60,056 nucleotides of DNA from Clostridia bacterium (GTDB lineage Bacteria; Bacillota; Clostridia; UBA1212; UBA1255). Both the position numbers and the translations under genes were made by a program. Below are positions 8,536-17,788 of this stretch, piece by piece; position 1 is the stretch's first letter, and the number at the start of each line of letters is the position of its first letter. The notes below the pieces were generated by a model. It made no database searches. It was not told where the DNA came from and saw only the letters and a program-made list of their open reading frames with translations. The stretch lies in assembly GCA_017620915.1 (NCBI GenBank), contig JAFZSK010000098.1, forward strand, positions 1-60,056, written 5' to 3'.

Positions 8536-10435
8536 TTTGGTCATACCTCTCTCTCAAAAGGTCCGCCAGCAGCGCCCAGCGGACGGCCTGTTTCCGGTTG
8601 GTACGGGGGTAGAAATAATACAGTTCGTTGTCGTTGTACGTCTCGAACTCTTCCGCGCAGGAGAACGGCAGCGCGGGCAGCTGGGATATAGGCTTGAAGA
8701 AGCCGGTGCCGCCGTTTTCGGCCGCGTCCGCATTTGACACGGGGTCTGTCCCCTTGCTTAAATCAGGACGGTACGAAAAGCCTTCCGGCGTCAGCGTACA
8801 CACGCCCTTCTCGCGGCGCCGCAGCTTCACGTTTTTGTCGAAGATCTTGACATCTACCTCGGTCTCCAGATCAAGCTGCTCCAGCTCCGGCCGCTCCAGT
8901 TCCGCGATGCGGCGGTAATACTCCGGAATGCTGCCCGGCGTTCCGGTGAAGCGGTAGTATTCGTCGATATGATGCACGCTGCCGCAGGCGGAGCAGCGCA
9001 GGTCGTTGCCCACGCCTTTCGTGGTGTACAGCGCGCCGCAGTCAATACAGCGATACAGAATATTGTCCAGCCCCGCGGCTTTACAGCTCCGACGATAGGC
9101 GCGGTCGTTGTCCGCGGACGCGTCAATAAACAGTTGCCTGCTGATCAGGTCATTCAGTTCGGCATCGTCAAACGCAGCCAGCTCGTCTTCGCGGATCACA
9201 CGCTCCACAGTGAGATATATGTCGGAGCGGAAAAACTTTTTGCGCCATTTGGGTTTGGCGAAATACGCGCCGCGTATACTGGACAGCACCAGCGGCACGC
9301 CCAGCTTTTTATAAAACGCCGCACCCGGCTCCACGATGGGGTTGGTGGTGCCGTCCACGGACAACCGTCCCTCCGGAAATATGATCACCGGGTACCCTTT
9401 TTTCAGCATGCGAAATACGCCCGCCACCGTCACAATATCCACCGTGAAGAGTTTTTTCGGGATCAGGCCCATTTTTTTGGACAGGCGGCGCAGAAAGCCG
9501 TTGTGATACAGATAGTATTCGTTAGCCACGTACGCGGGATTTTGACGAGTGTCGAATTGTTTGGAATAGTAAAAATCCCGGAAGGACTGATGGTTGACCA
9601 GCATGATGTACGGGGCCGCGACATCGTTCAGTTTGGCATTGTCAACGTGCAGCTTGCTGCTGCGCTTCCACGCGATGTCGGCCAACCGGAACAGCAGCGC
9701 GTACACCGGCGAATCCGGCGTGCCGTCGTGCTGCTTCAGGAAGAATTTATTGATGAAAAACGCCAGCGCCGCGAACAGCAGTCCCGCCAGCAGCACAATG
9801 ATCAGGATCAGCAGCCACAGCGGCATCGCGTTGCGGATAAATGCTTTAGCGGCGGTACCCATCAGGTTCGACGTGACGATCGACGGGACCACGCCCCCCG
9901 CCACGGTGGCAATATACTTATGATATTTTATTCTGGTGCTGCTGCCGTAATAGCAGATGGCGCCGAACGGAATGAGCGGCATGATGAACAGCAGCAGCAT
10001 GAACAGCACCGTGCTTTTGTGGGACTCTTTTCCCTGCTCCGCCTCCGCGATCATGTCGATGGCCTTTTTGCGGCGCTCATACGCTTCGTTGCGGAACCGG
10101 AACGCCCGCACCAGCACGAATATGATCGTGGCGCCCAGGCACACGCCGATATCGCACAATATCAGGGCAATATAAAACGGATAACTCAGCCCGCTGGAGA
10201 TTTGGATAAACTCGGCGGGTATGAACACGACCACCATCTGCAGCGCTTCGACGAGGGCAACGGCAAAGAACCCCAGCACTCCCTTCGACCGCAGCAGTTC
10301 GCGCGCGCCGTCCACGTCATGCTTCATTTCCAGCTTCACAAACGGCACCAGTATGTCTTTCAGGAAAAACGCAAAGAGCAGCACCGCCGCCAGTGCCGAA
10401 ACCAGTATGATTATCTTCTCCGCCCGTCTGCTCAT
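8510..10435 (-). CDS. VTT-domain / PlsC acyltransferase / zinc-ribbon fusion protein
   Basis: A protein of 641 residues with three parts. Residues about 1-235 are a TVP38/TMEM64 (VTT, DedA-like) membrane domain with several transmembrane helices and a FIPAEFIQISSG stretch. Residues about 265-440 are a PlsC-type glycerolipid acyltransferase with the NHQSFRD (H-x4-D) catalytic motif and FPEGRLS acyl-acceptor motif. Residues about 475-515 hold a zinc ribbon (CIDCG...CSACG), followed by an uncharacterised C-terminal domain. It probably makes or remodels membrane phospholipid. ATG 10435 is chosen because a good promoter lies within the longer reading frame upstream. A paralogue without the VTT part lies at 28435-29670. 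Confidence 0.8.
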   Translation of the reverse strand: MSRRAEKIIILVSALAAVLLFAFFLKDILVPFVKLEMKHDVDGARELLRSKGVLGFFAVALVEALQMVVVFIPAEFIQISSGLSYPFYIALILCDIGVCLGATIIFVLVRAFRFRNEAYERRKKAIDMIAEAEQGKESHKSTVLFMLLLFIMPLIPFGAICYYGSSTRIKYHKYIATVAGGVVPSIVTSNLMGTAAKAFIRNAMPLWLLILIIVLLAGLLFAALAFFINKFFLKQHDGTPDSPVYALLFRLADIAWKRSSKLHVDNAKLNDVAAPYIMLVNHQSFRDFYYSKQFDTRQNPAYVANEYYLYHNGFLRRLSKKMGLIPKKLFTVDIVTVAGVFRMLKKGYPVIIFPEGRLSVDGTTNPIVEPGAAFYKKLGVPLVLSSIRGAYFAKPKWRKKFFRSDIYLTVERVIREDELAAFDDAELNDLISRQLFIDASADNDRAYRRSCKAAGLDNILYRCIDCGALYTTKGVGNDLRCSACGSVHHIDEYYRFTGTPGSIPEYYRRIAELERPELEQLDLETEVDVKIFDKNVKLRRREKGVCTLTPEGFSYRPDLSKGTDPVSNADAAENGGTGFFKPISQLPALPFSCAEEFETYNDNELYYFYPRTNRKQAVRWALLADLLRERYDQNERERNET

Positions 10436-10508
10436 AACGCTGTCAATAGTTCCCTGCCGCAGATAGTTTGCTAAAATTGCTGCATGCCGCGCCCGCACGC
10501 ATTCTCGT

Positions 10509-10536
10509 ATTATACTTTTATATAAAGATTTGTCAA
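10509..10536 (-). promoter_or_regulatory. Sigma-A promoter for the VTT-PlsC/YfcC operon
   Basis: On the minus strand TTGACA (10536-10531) and TATAAT (10514-10509) are both perfect consensus, with a 16-bp spacer. Transcription would start near 10502, about 65 nt before the ATG at 10435. This position rules out the upstream extension of the reading frame. Confidence 0.75.
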
Positions 10537-10568
10537 CTTTTGCTCGCACCTCGCACGTGATATAGTCA

Positions 10569-10597
10569 TTGATTCAGCCCTTCGAATGGGTTATAAT
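10569..10597 (+). promoter_or_regulatory. Sigma-A promoter for the carbohydrate gene pair
   Basis: TTGATT (10569-10574), a 17-bp spacer and TATAAT (10592-10597) precede the gene at 10639. It is divergent from the VTT-PlsC promoter about 30 bp away. Confidence 0.7.
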
Positions 10598-10638
10598 CGC
10601 ATTGACCATTTAAAGCAAACTGAAAGGCGGATAAAGCC

Positions 10639-12237
10639 ATGGCATACGACATCAAGTTATCCAAGTCCCGCAAAGACCTCGCCCGGCAGGCATTTGAAGA
10701 GTGCTGCTCACCGGAGACCACAGTCCGGTACGGCGTCAAACGCGGACGCCCCTTTTGGAACGTGGAATCCACGCAGTTCATGTACGTGCCGGCGTTCCAT
10801 TTCACCGCGATCAGAAGCTGCCGGCGGTACCGGTACACGGCAATTGACGAAGCCGGCGGCGTACATTCGTTCGAAGCCGGCGACTGCTGCAGTCTGCTCA
10901 CGCCGATATGGGCGGAGCTGCCCGAGGGCGTTGTCCGGCTCACGGTGACTGCGCTGAACGAGGACGGCAGCGATTATGCCGTTGTCGGCGCGCGCACGTT
11001 TTTCCGGCTGGCCAGTTTCCCGGAAGAGACGCCGCCCGCGGTCTGCTCATATAAAGAAAGCGCGCTGAAAGCGTACCGCTTCGCCATGTCGCAGGGGTTT
11101 ATACAGCACTGGCTGAAATACGGCGAACCGGATCCGTACTACGACCTGAACTCCTACCCCTGCAAAATGATCAGCGCGCTCGGGGAGGCAATGTTGTCCT
11201 ACGCCGAACTGTGCCCGGAAGCCCGCGAAGACGCACTGAAAGTTGCCGTCAACGCCGCCGACTACCTGATCCGCATCACCCCCCGCGCCGGCGACCCGCT
11301 GGCCGACGTTCCGCCTACATACTATCTCGAATTCTGCCCCGATCCGGAAAAATACGGCGTCATCACGCCCAACTGGCACGCCGCGCAGGGCCACGTAGGC
11401 ACCAACATGATGATCTATCCCGCGCGCGCCGGTCATATGTACCTCGAGCTCGAACGTGTTACCGGCGACCGCAGGTATTTTGAAGAAGCGCTGAAGATCG
11501 GCAAGTATTTTCTTGACACCGTCGAGCCCAACGGCAGCTGGTATCTGGTGCGGTCGTGCGCCACCGGCAAACCGGTCACGAACAACTACGTTTCGCCGAT
11601 CGAGAGCGTTGTCCCCTTCCTGACGTCGCTGTACGAGCGCACCGGCGACGACTGCTGGAAACAGCTCTGCGACGGCGCGGTGGATTACATGTTCAAAACA
11701 CAGCTGGCCAGTTACAACTGGGAGGGTCAGTTCGAAGACAGCCCGCTGTCCACCAACTACATGAACCTCACCCACTACGCGCCGGTGGCGCTGGCCAAGT
11801 ATCTCGCTAAATATCGCGCCGCCGAGCCCGGTGCGCTGGAGCAGGCCAAAGAGCTCATGCGCTTTGCGGAAGATCAGTTCGTAGTCTGGAAACGGCCGTA
11901 CCCCTGGCTCCACGGCGCGCCGGACGACCTTCCGCCGTACGACACTTCCAAATGGCATACACCCGCCGGACTGGAGCAGTACGGGTGGTACGTGCCCATC
12001 GACTCCTCCACCGCCGATATCGCGCTGGGCTTTTTGACGCTGTATCAGGCGTGCGGCGACGAGCTGTATCTTGCCAAAGCGCGAGCTTTGACCGACCAGC
12101 TTACGCGGGTGCAGCATGAAGACGGCAAGATACCTACCCACTGGATGCACACGCCGGACGCGGAGGCCAATTTCTGGTTCAACTGCATGTTCGAAAGCTG
12201 CCGCGTGCTGTCGTTGTTGTCCGAATACGATAAATAA
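10639..12237 (+). CDS. Predicted (alpha/alpha)6-barrel glycosidase-like protein
   Basis: Cytosolic protein of 532 residues with no signal peptide. Residues 1-120 look like a small beta-sandwich. Residues about 135-525 are a series of helical hairpins typical of six-hairpin glycosidases and epimerases (for example MISALGEAMLSYAELCPEAREDALKVA, RAGHMYLELERVTGDRRYFEEALKIGKYFLDTV, ALGFLTLYQACGDELYLAKA). Trp- and Tyr-rich stretches (HWLKYGEPDPYYDLNSYPC, YPWLHGAPDD) could line a sugar-binding cleft. No exact family was recognised and catalytic acids cannot be named. AAAGGCGG precedes the ATG. It is transcribed with the next gene, also carbohydrate-like, 38 bp downstream. Confidence 0.5.
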   Translation: MAYDIKLSKSRKDLARQAFEECCSPETTVRYGVKRGRPFWNVESTQFMYVPAFHFTAIRSCRRYRYTAIDEAGGVHSFEAGDCCSLLTPIWAELPEGVVRLTVTALNEDGSDYAVVGARTFFRLASFPEETPPAVCSYKESALKAYRFAMSQGFIQHWLKYGEPDPYYDLNSYPCKMISALGEAMLSYAELCPEAREDALKVAVNAADYLIRITPRAGDPLADVPPTYYLEFCPDPEKYGVITPNWHAAQGHVGTNMMIYPARAGHMYLELERVTGDRRYFEEALKIGKYFLDTVEPNGSWYLVRSCATGKPVTNNYVSPIESVVPFLTSLYERTGDDCWKQLCDGAVDYMFKTQLASYNWEGQFEDSPLSTNYMNLTHYAPVALAKYLAKYRAAEPGALEQAKELMRFAEDQFVVWKRPYPWLHGAPDDLPPYDTSKWHTPAGLEQYGWYVPIDSSTADIALGFLTLYQACGDELYLAKARALTDQLTRVQHEDGKIPTHWMHTPDAEANFWFNCMFESCRVLSLLSEYDK

Positions 12238-12275
12238 ATCGTTAGTTCACGCGATTATAAAAGGAGCTGATCATA

Positions 12276-13724
12276 ATGGAATTCAACTTCCCGAACGCCG
12301 CCGCATCGGACCGCCCGATGGAACCGCAGACACTGTGCGGCTGGTTTGACGACCCCAACAGGTTTAACGGCTTCGTTGACCTCCGCCCGTTCGCGGACGA
12401 CAAGACCGTGCTCCGCAACCCGCATAAAGGCTGGTTCTGGCATTTTATTGACAACGGCCTGCGCGGCCCCCTCTACCGCGAGCCCCGCGACCCGAACGAC
12501 CACCTGGAAGACTTCCCCGGCCTCAACCACCTGTATTTGCGCTTTGACTGGTCCGACGTGGAAAAGGCCGAAGGCGTGTACGATTTCGGCTTTCTGGATG
12601 AGATCATGGATGAATGGGCGCCGTACGGATACGCGTTTTCGCTGCGCGTGTGCTGCTTTGAAACCAGCTACGGTGCGGAACCCGCCACACCGCGGTATGT
12701 GTTCGAAAAAGGCGCCAGGTGCTACGATCTGAAGAACGGCACGTTCTACCAGCCGGATTACGGCGACCCGTATTTTCTGGAGCGGCTCGAGGCGTTCATG
12801 GAAGTGTTCGGGCGCAAGTATAATAACGATCCGCGGGTGGATATCGTTGACATCGGCACGTACGGCACCTGGGGCGAAGGCCACACGGTGGAAGGCGACG
12901 GCGTGATCTATCCGGTGGAAACGGTGAAGAAACATATCGATCTCCACCTGAAATACTTCCCGGATAAATACCTGCTGCTGAACGACGACCACATTGTCGG
13001 GCGCATCGTGCACGGCCCGGCGGAGTGCCAGGAAATGCTGGATTACGCGTACGAGCGCGGGCTGGGGCTGCAGGACGACTCGATCTGCTGCGACTACTAT
13101 TCCGTGGTCAACGGCTACGACACCATGCGCGCCACCTTCGCTTTTCAGAAGCTGGCGGACAACGCCCCCTCCTGCATCGAATTCGCCCACTACGGCTATA
13201 TCCACCCCACTTTTGACGATTATTACCGCAATGGTCTGACCATCGTGGAGTGCCTGAAAAACTCCCGTGCCACGTTCGCGGGCTTCCACGGCTACCCGCG
13301 GCTGTTCCTGAAGTCGGACAAGTGGCTGGCGGAATACTGCGCGAACCGGCTGGGGTACTGGTATTTCGTTGACAACGCGCTGATCCCGGAACTCACCGCC
13401 TCCGCCCACAACCACATCAAGGTCAATCTCACCAACAAAGGCTGGTCGAAAGCATACTACCGTCACAATATCCGCGTCCAGTTACTGGGCGACAAAGGCA
13501 TCGCCCGCGTCATTGACACCGATGCCCGCGTGGACGGCCTTCAGTACGAGGAGCAGCGCGCGTTTGACCTTAACCTGGATCTGCGCGGCCTGCCCGAAGG
13601 CGAATACAAAGTGCTGCTCGGCGTGTTCGAAGGCAACCGCCCTATCAAACTGGCGCTGAAAGCGGAGCTTGAGTCAGAAGACGGATTTTACTGTATTGCA
13701 AACCGCTTTGTAAAAGGACTTTGA
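12276..13724 (+). CDS. DUF4832-type (beta/alpha)-barrel glycoside hydrolase-like protein
   Basis: Cytosolic protein of 482 residues. It opens with the NPHKGW signature seen in DUF4832/beta-galactosidase-like proteins, continues with LYLRFDWSDVEKAEGVYDF (the W-x-x-(I/V)E-P...Y-x-(F/W) pattern of retaining GH-A barrels), and has DIVDIGTYGTWGEGH, where the Glu of WGE is a likely catalytic acid/base. The last about 110 residues (INLTNKGW...GEYKVLLGVFEGNRPIKLALK region) look like the C-terminal immunoglobulin-like DUF4832 domain. AAGGAG lies 10 nt before the ATG. With the preceding helical-barrel protein it may degrade one imported oligosaccharide; the sugar is unknown. Confidence 0.6.
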   Translation: MEFNFPNAAASDRPMEPQTLCGWFDDPNRFNGFVDLRPFADDKTVLRNPHKGWFWHFIDNGLRGPLYREPRDPNDHLEDFPGLNHLYLRFDWSDVEKAEGVYDFGFLDEIMDEWAPYGYAFSLRVCCFETSYGAEPATPRYVFEKGARCYDLKNGTFYQPDYGDPYFLERLEAFMEVFGRKYNNDPRVDIVDIGTYGTWGEGHTVEGDGVIYPVETVKKHIDLHLKYFPDKYLLLNDDHIVGRIVHGPAECQEMLDYAYERGLGLQDDSICCDYYSVVNGYDTMRATFAFQKLADNAPSCIEFAHYGYIHPTFDDYYRNGLTIVECLKNSRATFAGFHGYPRLFLKSDKWLAEYCANRLGYWYFVDNALIPELTASAHNHIKVNLTNKGWSKAYYRHNIRVQLLGDKGIARVIDTDARVDGLQYEEQRAFDLNLDLRGLPEGEYKVLLGVFEGNRPIKLALKAELESEDGFYCIANRFVKGL

Positions 13725-13738
13725 GCAAGGGGCTATAT

Positions 13739-13787
13739 GCAAAGGGCAAATGGCAAATGACAAGGGGCAAAGGGCAAGGGGCAAAAG
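13739..13787 (+). repeat. Heptanucleotide tandem array, GCAAATG family, 7 units
   Basis: Seven consecutive 7-bp units: GCAAAGG, GCAAATG, GCAAATG, ACAAGGG, GCAAAGG, GCAAGGG, GCAAAAG. It begins 14 bp after the stop codon of the preceding gene. The same family appears inverted at 14378-14440 and again at 21664-21705. Confidence 0.9.
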
Positions 13788-13911
13788 TCGCATAGAAATG
13801 CTATTTTTCCGATTTCGTATAAATCCTTAGTTGCAAGATATATGGCGCTCGTTCATTTTCAGGTCACGGGCGCCTTCCCTGTTTAAAGGAGCGGGGCGTG
13901 TTGATACCCGC

Positions 13912-14032
13912 GTCTAGCAAAACCTCCATTTTCAGGCGATTTGCTAGACAAGGGCTCCTTCTCTTTGCAGCCAGAAGATCGGCTGATTTGTATATTTCTT
14001 AAAAATAGCGCAAAACGGCTGATTTTTAAGAA
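13912..14032. repeat. Twin-hairpin unit, copy A
   Basis: First hairpin: arms GTCTAGCAAA (13912-13921) and TTTGCTAGAC (13940-13949), a perfect 10-bp match with an 18-nt loop. After a 46-nt spacer comes a second hairpin with arms TTCTTAAAAAT (13996-14006) and ATTTTTAAGAA (14022-14032), a perfect 11-bp match with a 15-nt loop. The same architecture recurs 262 bp downstream. Confidence 0.8.
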
Positions 14033-14173
14033 CCGGGCGACATCTCAAACTGCAGACAAGGTATGATTTGCTCATTATGACCGGGAAATTAGGCAATTCG
14101 GGATAATCACGGGAGAGTTTATGGAAAACAGATGCCGCCTCGGAGCAGAAAACGAGCAAGAATGATTCGGTTC

Positions 14174-14296
14174 GTCTAGCTAAATTCCATAAAAAAGCAT
14201 TTTGCTAGACAATCTCCAGCTACTGAGGCTGAAAATGAGCAAGAGCAGATGGAAAGTTCTTAAAAAGTCTTTAAAACAGCCATTTTTTAAGAACTT
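14174..14296. repeat. Twin-hairpin unit, copy B
   Basis: First hairpin: arms GTCTAGC (14174-14180) and GCTAGAC (14204-14210). The spacer to the TTCTTAAAAA arm at 14257 is again 46 nt. Second hairpin: AAGTTCTTAAAAA (14254-14266) against TTTTTTAAGAACTT (14283-14296). Arms are conserved relative to copy A while loops and spacer have diverged, as expected if structure is what is kept. Confidence 0.8.
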
Positions 14297-14377
14297 GAAG
14301 CAACCGACGGCTAAAAAAGCACAAGAAGGCTGGCTTGGTTTCAAACACAAAGTTACTGCGGAATTGCAAGTCGAACA

Positions 14378-14440
14378 CTTGCCATCTGCCTCTTGCCCTT
14401 TGCCCCTTGCCGTTTGCCCTTTTCCCCTTGCCATTTGTCC
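14378..14440 (-). repeat. Heptanucleotide tandem array, GCAAATG family, inverted, 9 units
   Basis: Nine 7-bp units read on the plus strand as CTTGCCA, TCTGCCT, CTTGCCC, TTTGCCC, CTTGCCG, TTTGCCC, TTTTCCC, CTTGCCA, TTTGTCC, the reverse complement of the array at 13739-13787. The eighth unit supplies the -35 box of the next promoter. Confidence 0.9.
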
Positions 14441-14456
14441 CCCGCGGGTTTATAAT
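14428..14456 (+). promoter_or_regulatory. Promoter with -35 box inside the heptamer array
   Basis: TTGCCA (14428-14433), a 17-bp spacer and a perfect TATAAT (14451-14456). The start point would be near 14463, about 24 nt before the ATG of the phosphoribosyltransferase gene. Confidence 0.7.
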
Positions 14457-14486
14457 GAGATTGCAATCTTATCTGGAGATGATAAC

Positions 14487-15053
14487 ATGAAAAAGATCAC
14501 ATATCCCATGACCATCGCGGGCGTCAAACGCAAGCTGCCCGTGTGCAAGCTGAACGACAATCTGGCCATCGGCGCGTTCGTACTGTTCGGCGACGTCAAA
14601 CTCACCGAAGCCTGCGCCGGCGCGCTGCTGAAAAAAGCGCCGGAATTCGACTATATGGTCGCTCCCGAAGCCAAAGCGATTCCCCTCATCTACGAAATGG
14701 CGCGTCAGAGCGGCCGCAACACCTATCTGCTGGTCCGCAAGAACAAAAAAGCGTACATGCAGGGCGTATTCGAAGTTGCGGTCAATTCCATCACCACCGA
14801 AGGCACCCAGTACCTGTACATGGACGGCGCCGACGCAAAGAAAATGAAGGGCAAGCGGATATTGATCATTGACGACGTAATTTCCACCGGCGAGAGCCTG
14901 CGCGCCGTAGAAATGCTGGTCAACAAAGCCGGCGGCATAGTTGTGGGACGCATGGCCGTGCTGGCCGAAGGCGACGCCATCAAGCGCGACGACATCATTT
15001 ACCTGGAGCCGCTGCCGCTGTTCAATCCCGACGGCACCGTGAAAGAACTTTGA
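14487..15053 (+). CDS. Phosphoribosyltransferase, adenine PRTase-like
   Basis: Cytosolic enzyme of 188 residues of the type I PRTase fold. The PRPP-binding signature is RILIIDDVISTGES (about residues 126-139), with two acidic residues followed by the TG(E/S) loop. Upstream, EFDYMVAPEAKAIPLIYEMA matches the D-x-(I/V)-x-x-x-E-(A/S)-(R/K) entry segment typical of adenine and xanthine PRTases. It likely salvages a purine base with PRPP. The ATG at 14487 is set by GGAG 9 nt upstream and by the promoter at 14428-14456; a longer open frame upstream merely reads through the repeat array. It ends before a shared terminator facing the ABC exporter. Confidence 0.75.
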   Translation: MKKITYPMTIAGVKRKLPVCKLNDNLAIGAFVLFGDVKLTEACAGALLKKAPEFDYMVAPEAKAIPLIYEMARQSGRNTYLLVRKNKKAYMQGVFEVAVNSITTEGTQYLYMDGADAKKMKGKRILIIDDVISTGESLRAVEMLVNKAGGIVVGRMAVLAEGDAIKRDDIIYLEPLPLFNPDGTVKEL

Positions 15054-15112
15054 TTGAACTGTAGTTGAACTTCGATTGAACTGTAAACCGCCGGCAAAGG
15101 CCGCGTAATATT

Positions 15113-15152
15113 AAAACAGCCGGAAGCGTTTCGACGCCTCCGGCTGTTTTTT
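15113..15152. terminator. Bidirectional rho-independent terminator
   Basis: Between convergent genes. Stem CAGCCGGA-GCGT / ACGC-TCCGGCTG with a TTCG loop, preceded by AAAA and followed by TTTTTT, so it works for both strands. Confidence 0.9.
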
Positions 15153-15169
15153 GTGAAGAGCGGGACAGC

Positions 15170-17089
<1,920 letters not shown>

Positions 17090-17094
17090 AGCGG

Positions 17095-17565
17095 TCACCT
17101 TCCGTTTCTGCGGCGGACAATACGCAGCTGCGGCTCCGCCACGGTTCCCGCGGTGAGCTTCATTCCCGCGGCCTTGAGCGCGTCGTCTGCGACGCTGTTG
17201 ATATTGACATCCAGTTCATGTTTGCGCAATAAGCGTTTAAAGCGGCAGAGCGTGTCCGCGTCCGGAACCTGCTCTTCCAGAAAATTGACGCCGATAAATT
17301 TACGGAACGCGTAGCTGTCGTACGCGGCATCCTCGAGACCGGCGGCGGACAATCCGAACCACTGCTGCAGAAAATACATCCGGATCATCACTTCCAGCGG
17401 CTTGGCCGGTCTGCCGCGCTTGCCGCTGGGATAATACGGCTGCACTGTGTCAACGAGCTGCTCCCACGGTATGATCGGATCGATCCGCTTGAGGAACTCT
17501 CCGCGCTTGCCGGTCTGCTTCCGCAGGCTGTATTCGATGTCCGTAAAGCTGTTTCTGGTATCCAT
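17095..17565 (-). CDS. Truncated IS5-type transposase N-terminal domain (DUF772)
   Basis: A 156-residue protein matching only the N-terminal, DNA-binding half of IS5-family transposases: a WEQLVDTVQPYYP start, GKRGRPAKPLEVMIRMYFLQQWFGLS (helical DUF772 core) and PDADTLCRFKRLLRKHEL. It stops at the GTVAEPQL point, exactly where the DDE catalytic domain should begin, so it cannot transpose by itself. No catalytic half or terminal inverted repeat is visible nearby. Yet it keeps a strong GGAGG 8 nt before ATG 17565 and a TATAAT upstream, and runs straight into the ABC exporter. It is either a remnant or a reused DNA-binding protein. Confidence 0.7.
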   Translation of the reverse strand: MDTRNSFTDIEYSLRKQTGKRGEFLKRIDPIIPWEQLVDTVQPYYPSGKRGRPAKPLEVMIRMYFLQQWFGLSAAGLEDAAYDSYAFRKFIGVNFLEEQVPDADTLCRFKRLLRKHELDVNINSVADDALKAAGMKLTAGTVAEPQLRIVRRRNGR

Positions 17566-17593
17566 TTGCCGCACCTCCGGGTGGATTTACTAC

Positions 17594-17599
17594 ATTATA
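17594..17599 (-). promoter_or_regulatory. -10 box for the DUF772/ABC exporter pair
   Basis: TATAAT on the minus strand, about 29 bp before ATG 17565. No good -35 is seen; the upstream DNA is the TAAGTTW repeat array. Confidence 0.5.
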
Positions 17600-17612
17600 G
17601 CACAAAAAGTTA

Positions 17613-17684
17613 TAAGTTTTAAGTTATAAGTTTTAAGTTATAAGTTTTAAGTTGAGGAAGTTTTAAGTTGTAAGTTTTAAGTTA
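17613..17684 (+). repeat. Heptanucleotide tandem array, TAAGTTW family, about 10 units
   Basis: Six units (TAAGTTT, TAAGTTA, TAAGTTT, TAAGTTA, TAAGTTT, TAAGTTG) run from 17613 to 17654. After a 9-bp interruption three more (TAAGTTG, TAAGTTT, TAAGTTA) follow at 17664-17684. The alternation gives a 14-bp higher-order period. It fills the gap between two divergent promoters. The inverse of the family is at 46130-46176. Confidence 0.9.
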
Positions 17685-17693
17685 TGGAGCGAT

Positions 17694-17722
17694 TTGCCTT
17701 CGGCCGCGATTCGTGATAAAAT
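17694..17722 (+). promoter_or_regulatory. Promoter of the oligoendopeptidase gene
   Basis: TTGCCT (17694-17699), a 17-bp spacer and TAAAAT (17717-17722), starting 10 bp after the end of the heptamer array. Confidence 0.6.
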
Positions 17723-17788
17723 CAAAAGGCGCGCGAAATCAGCGGCGCAGTATGGACGATCGATCCGGATCAGGAGGCGGCAAAGCGC

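Larger units (their letters stand above)
13788..14377. other. Gene-free spacer rich in hairpins
   Basis: About 590 bp with no convincing reading frame. It holds two twin-hairpin units (annotated separately), an inverted pair GGCGC/GCGCC at 13844-13848 and 13870-13874, and a 10-bp direct repeat CATTTTCAGG at 13853-13862 and 13927-13936. Composition is more AT-rich than the surrounding genes. Inverted heptamer arrays bound it on both sides. Confidence 0.7.

Noticed and set aside
8969-10474. Long open frame (501 codons) on the plus strand opposite the VTT-PlsC gene
   Set aside because: Its translation is rich in His, Gln and Arg without motifs, as expected from the antisense of a GC-rich gene. 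Similar antisense frames at 26485-28029 and 41805-43481 were dismissed for the same reason.
13944-14434. Small minus-strand frames of 71 and 84 codons within the hairpin-rich spacer
   Set aside because: One of them translates the heptamer array itself (repeating GKGQ-type peptides); neither has a ribosome-binding site or recognisable domain.
15050-15085. Short direct repeat GATTGAACTGTA after the phosphoribosyltransferase gene
   Set aside because: Only two copies, about 22 bp apart, and no further structure beyond the adjacent terminator; could be chance duplication at the stop codon.
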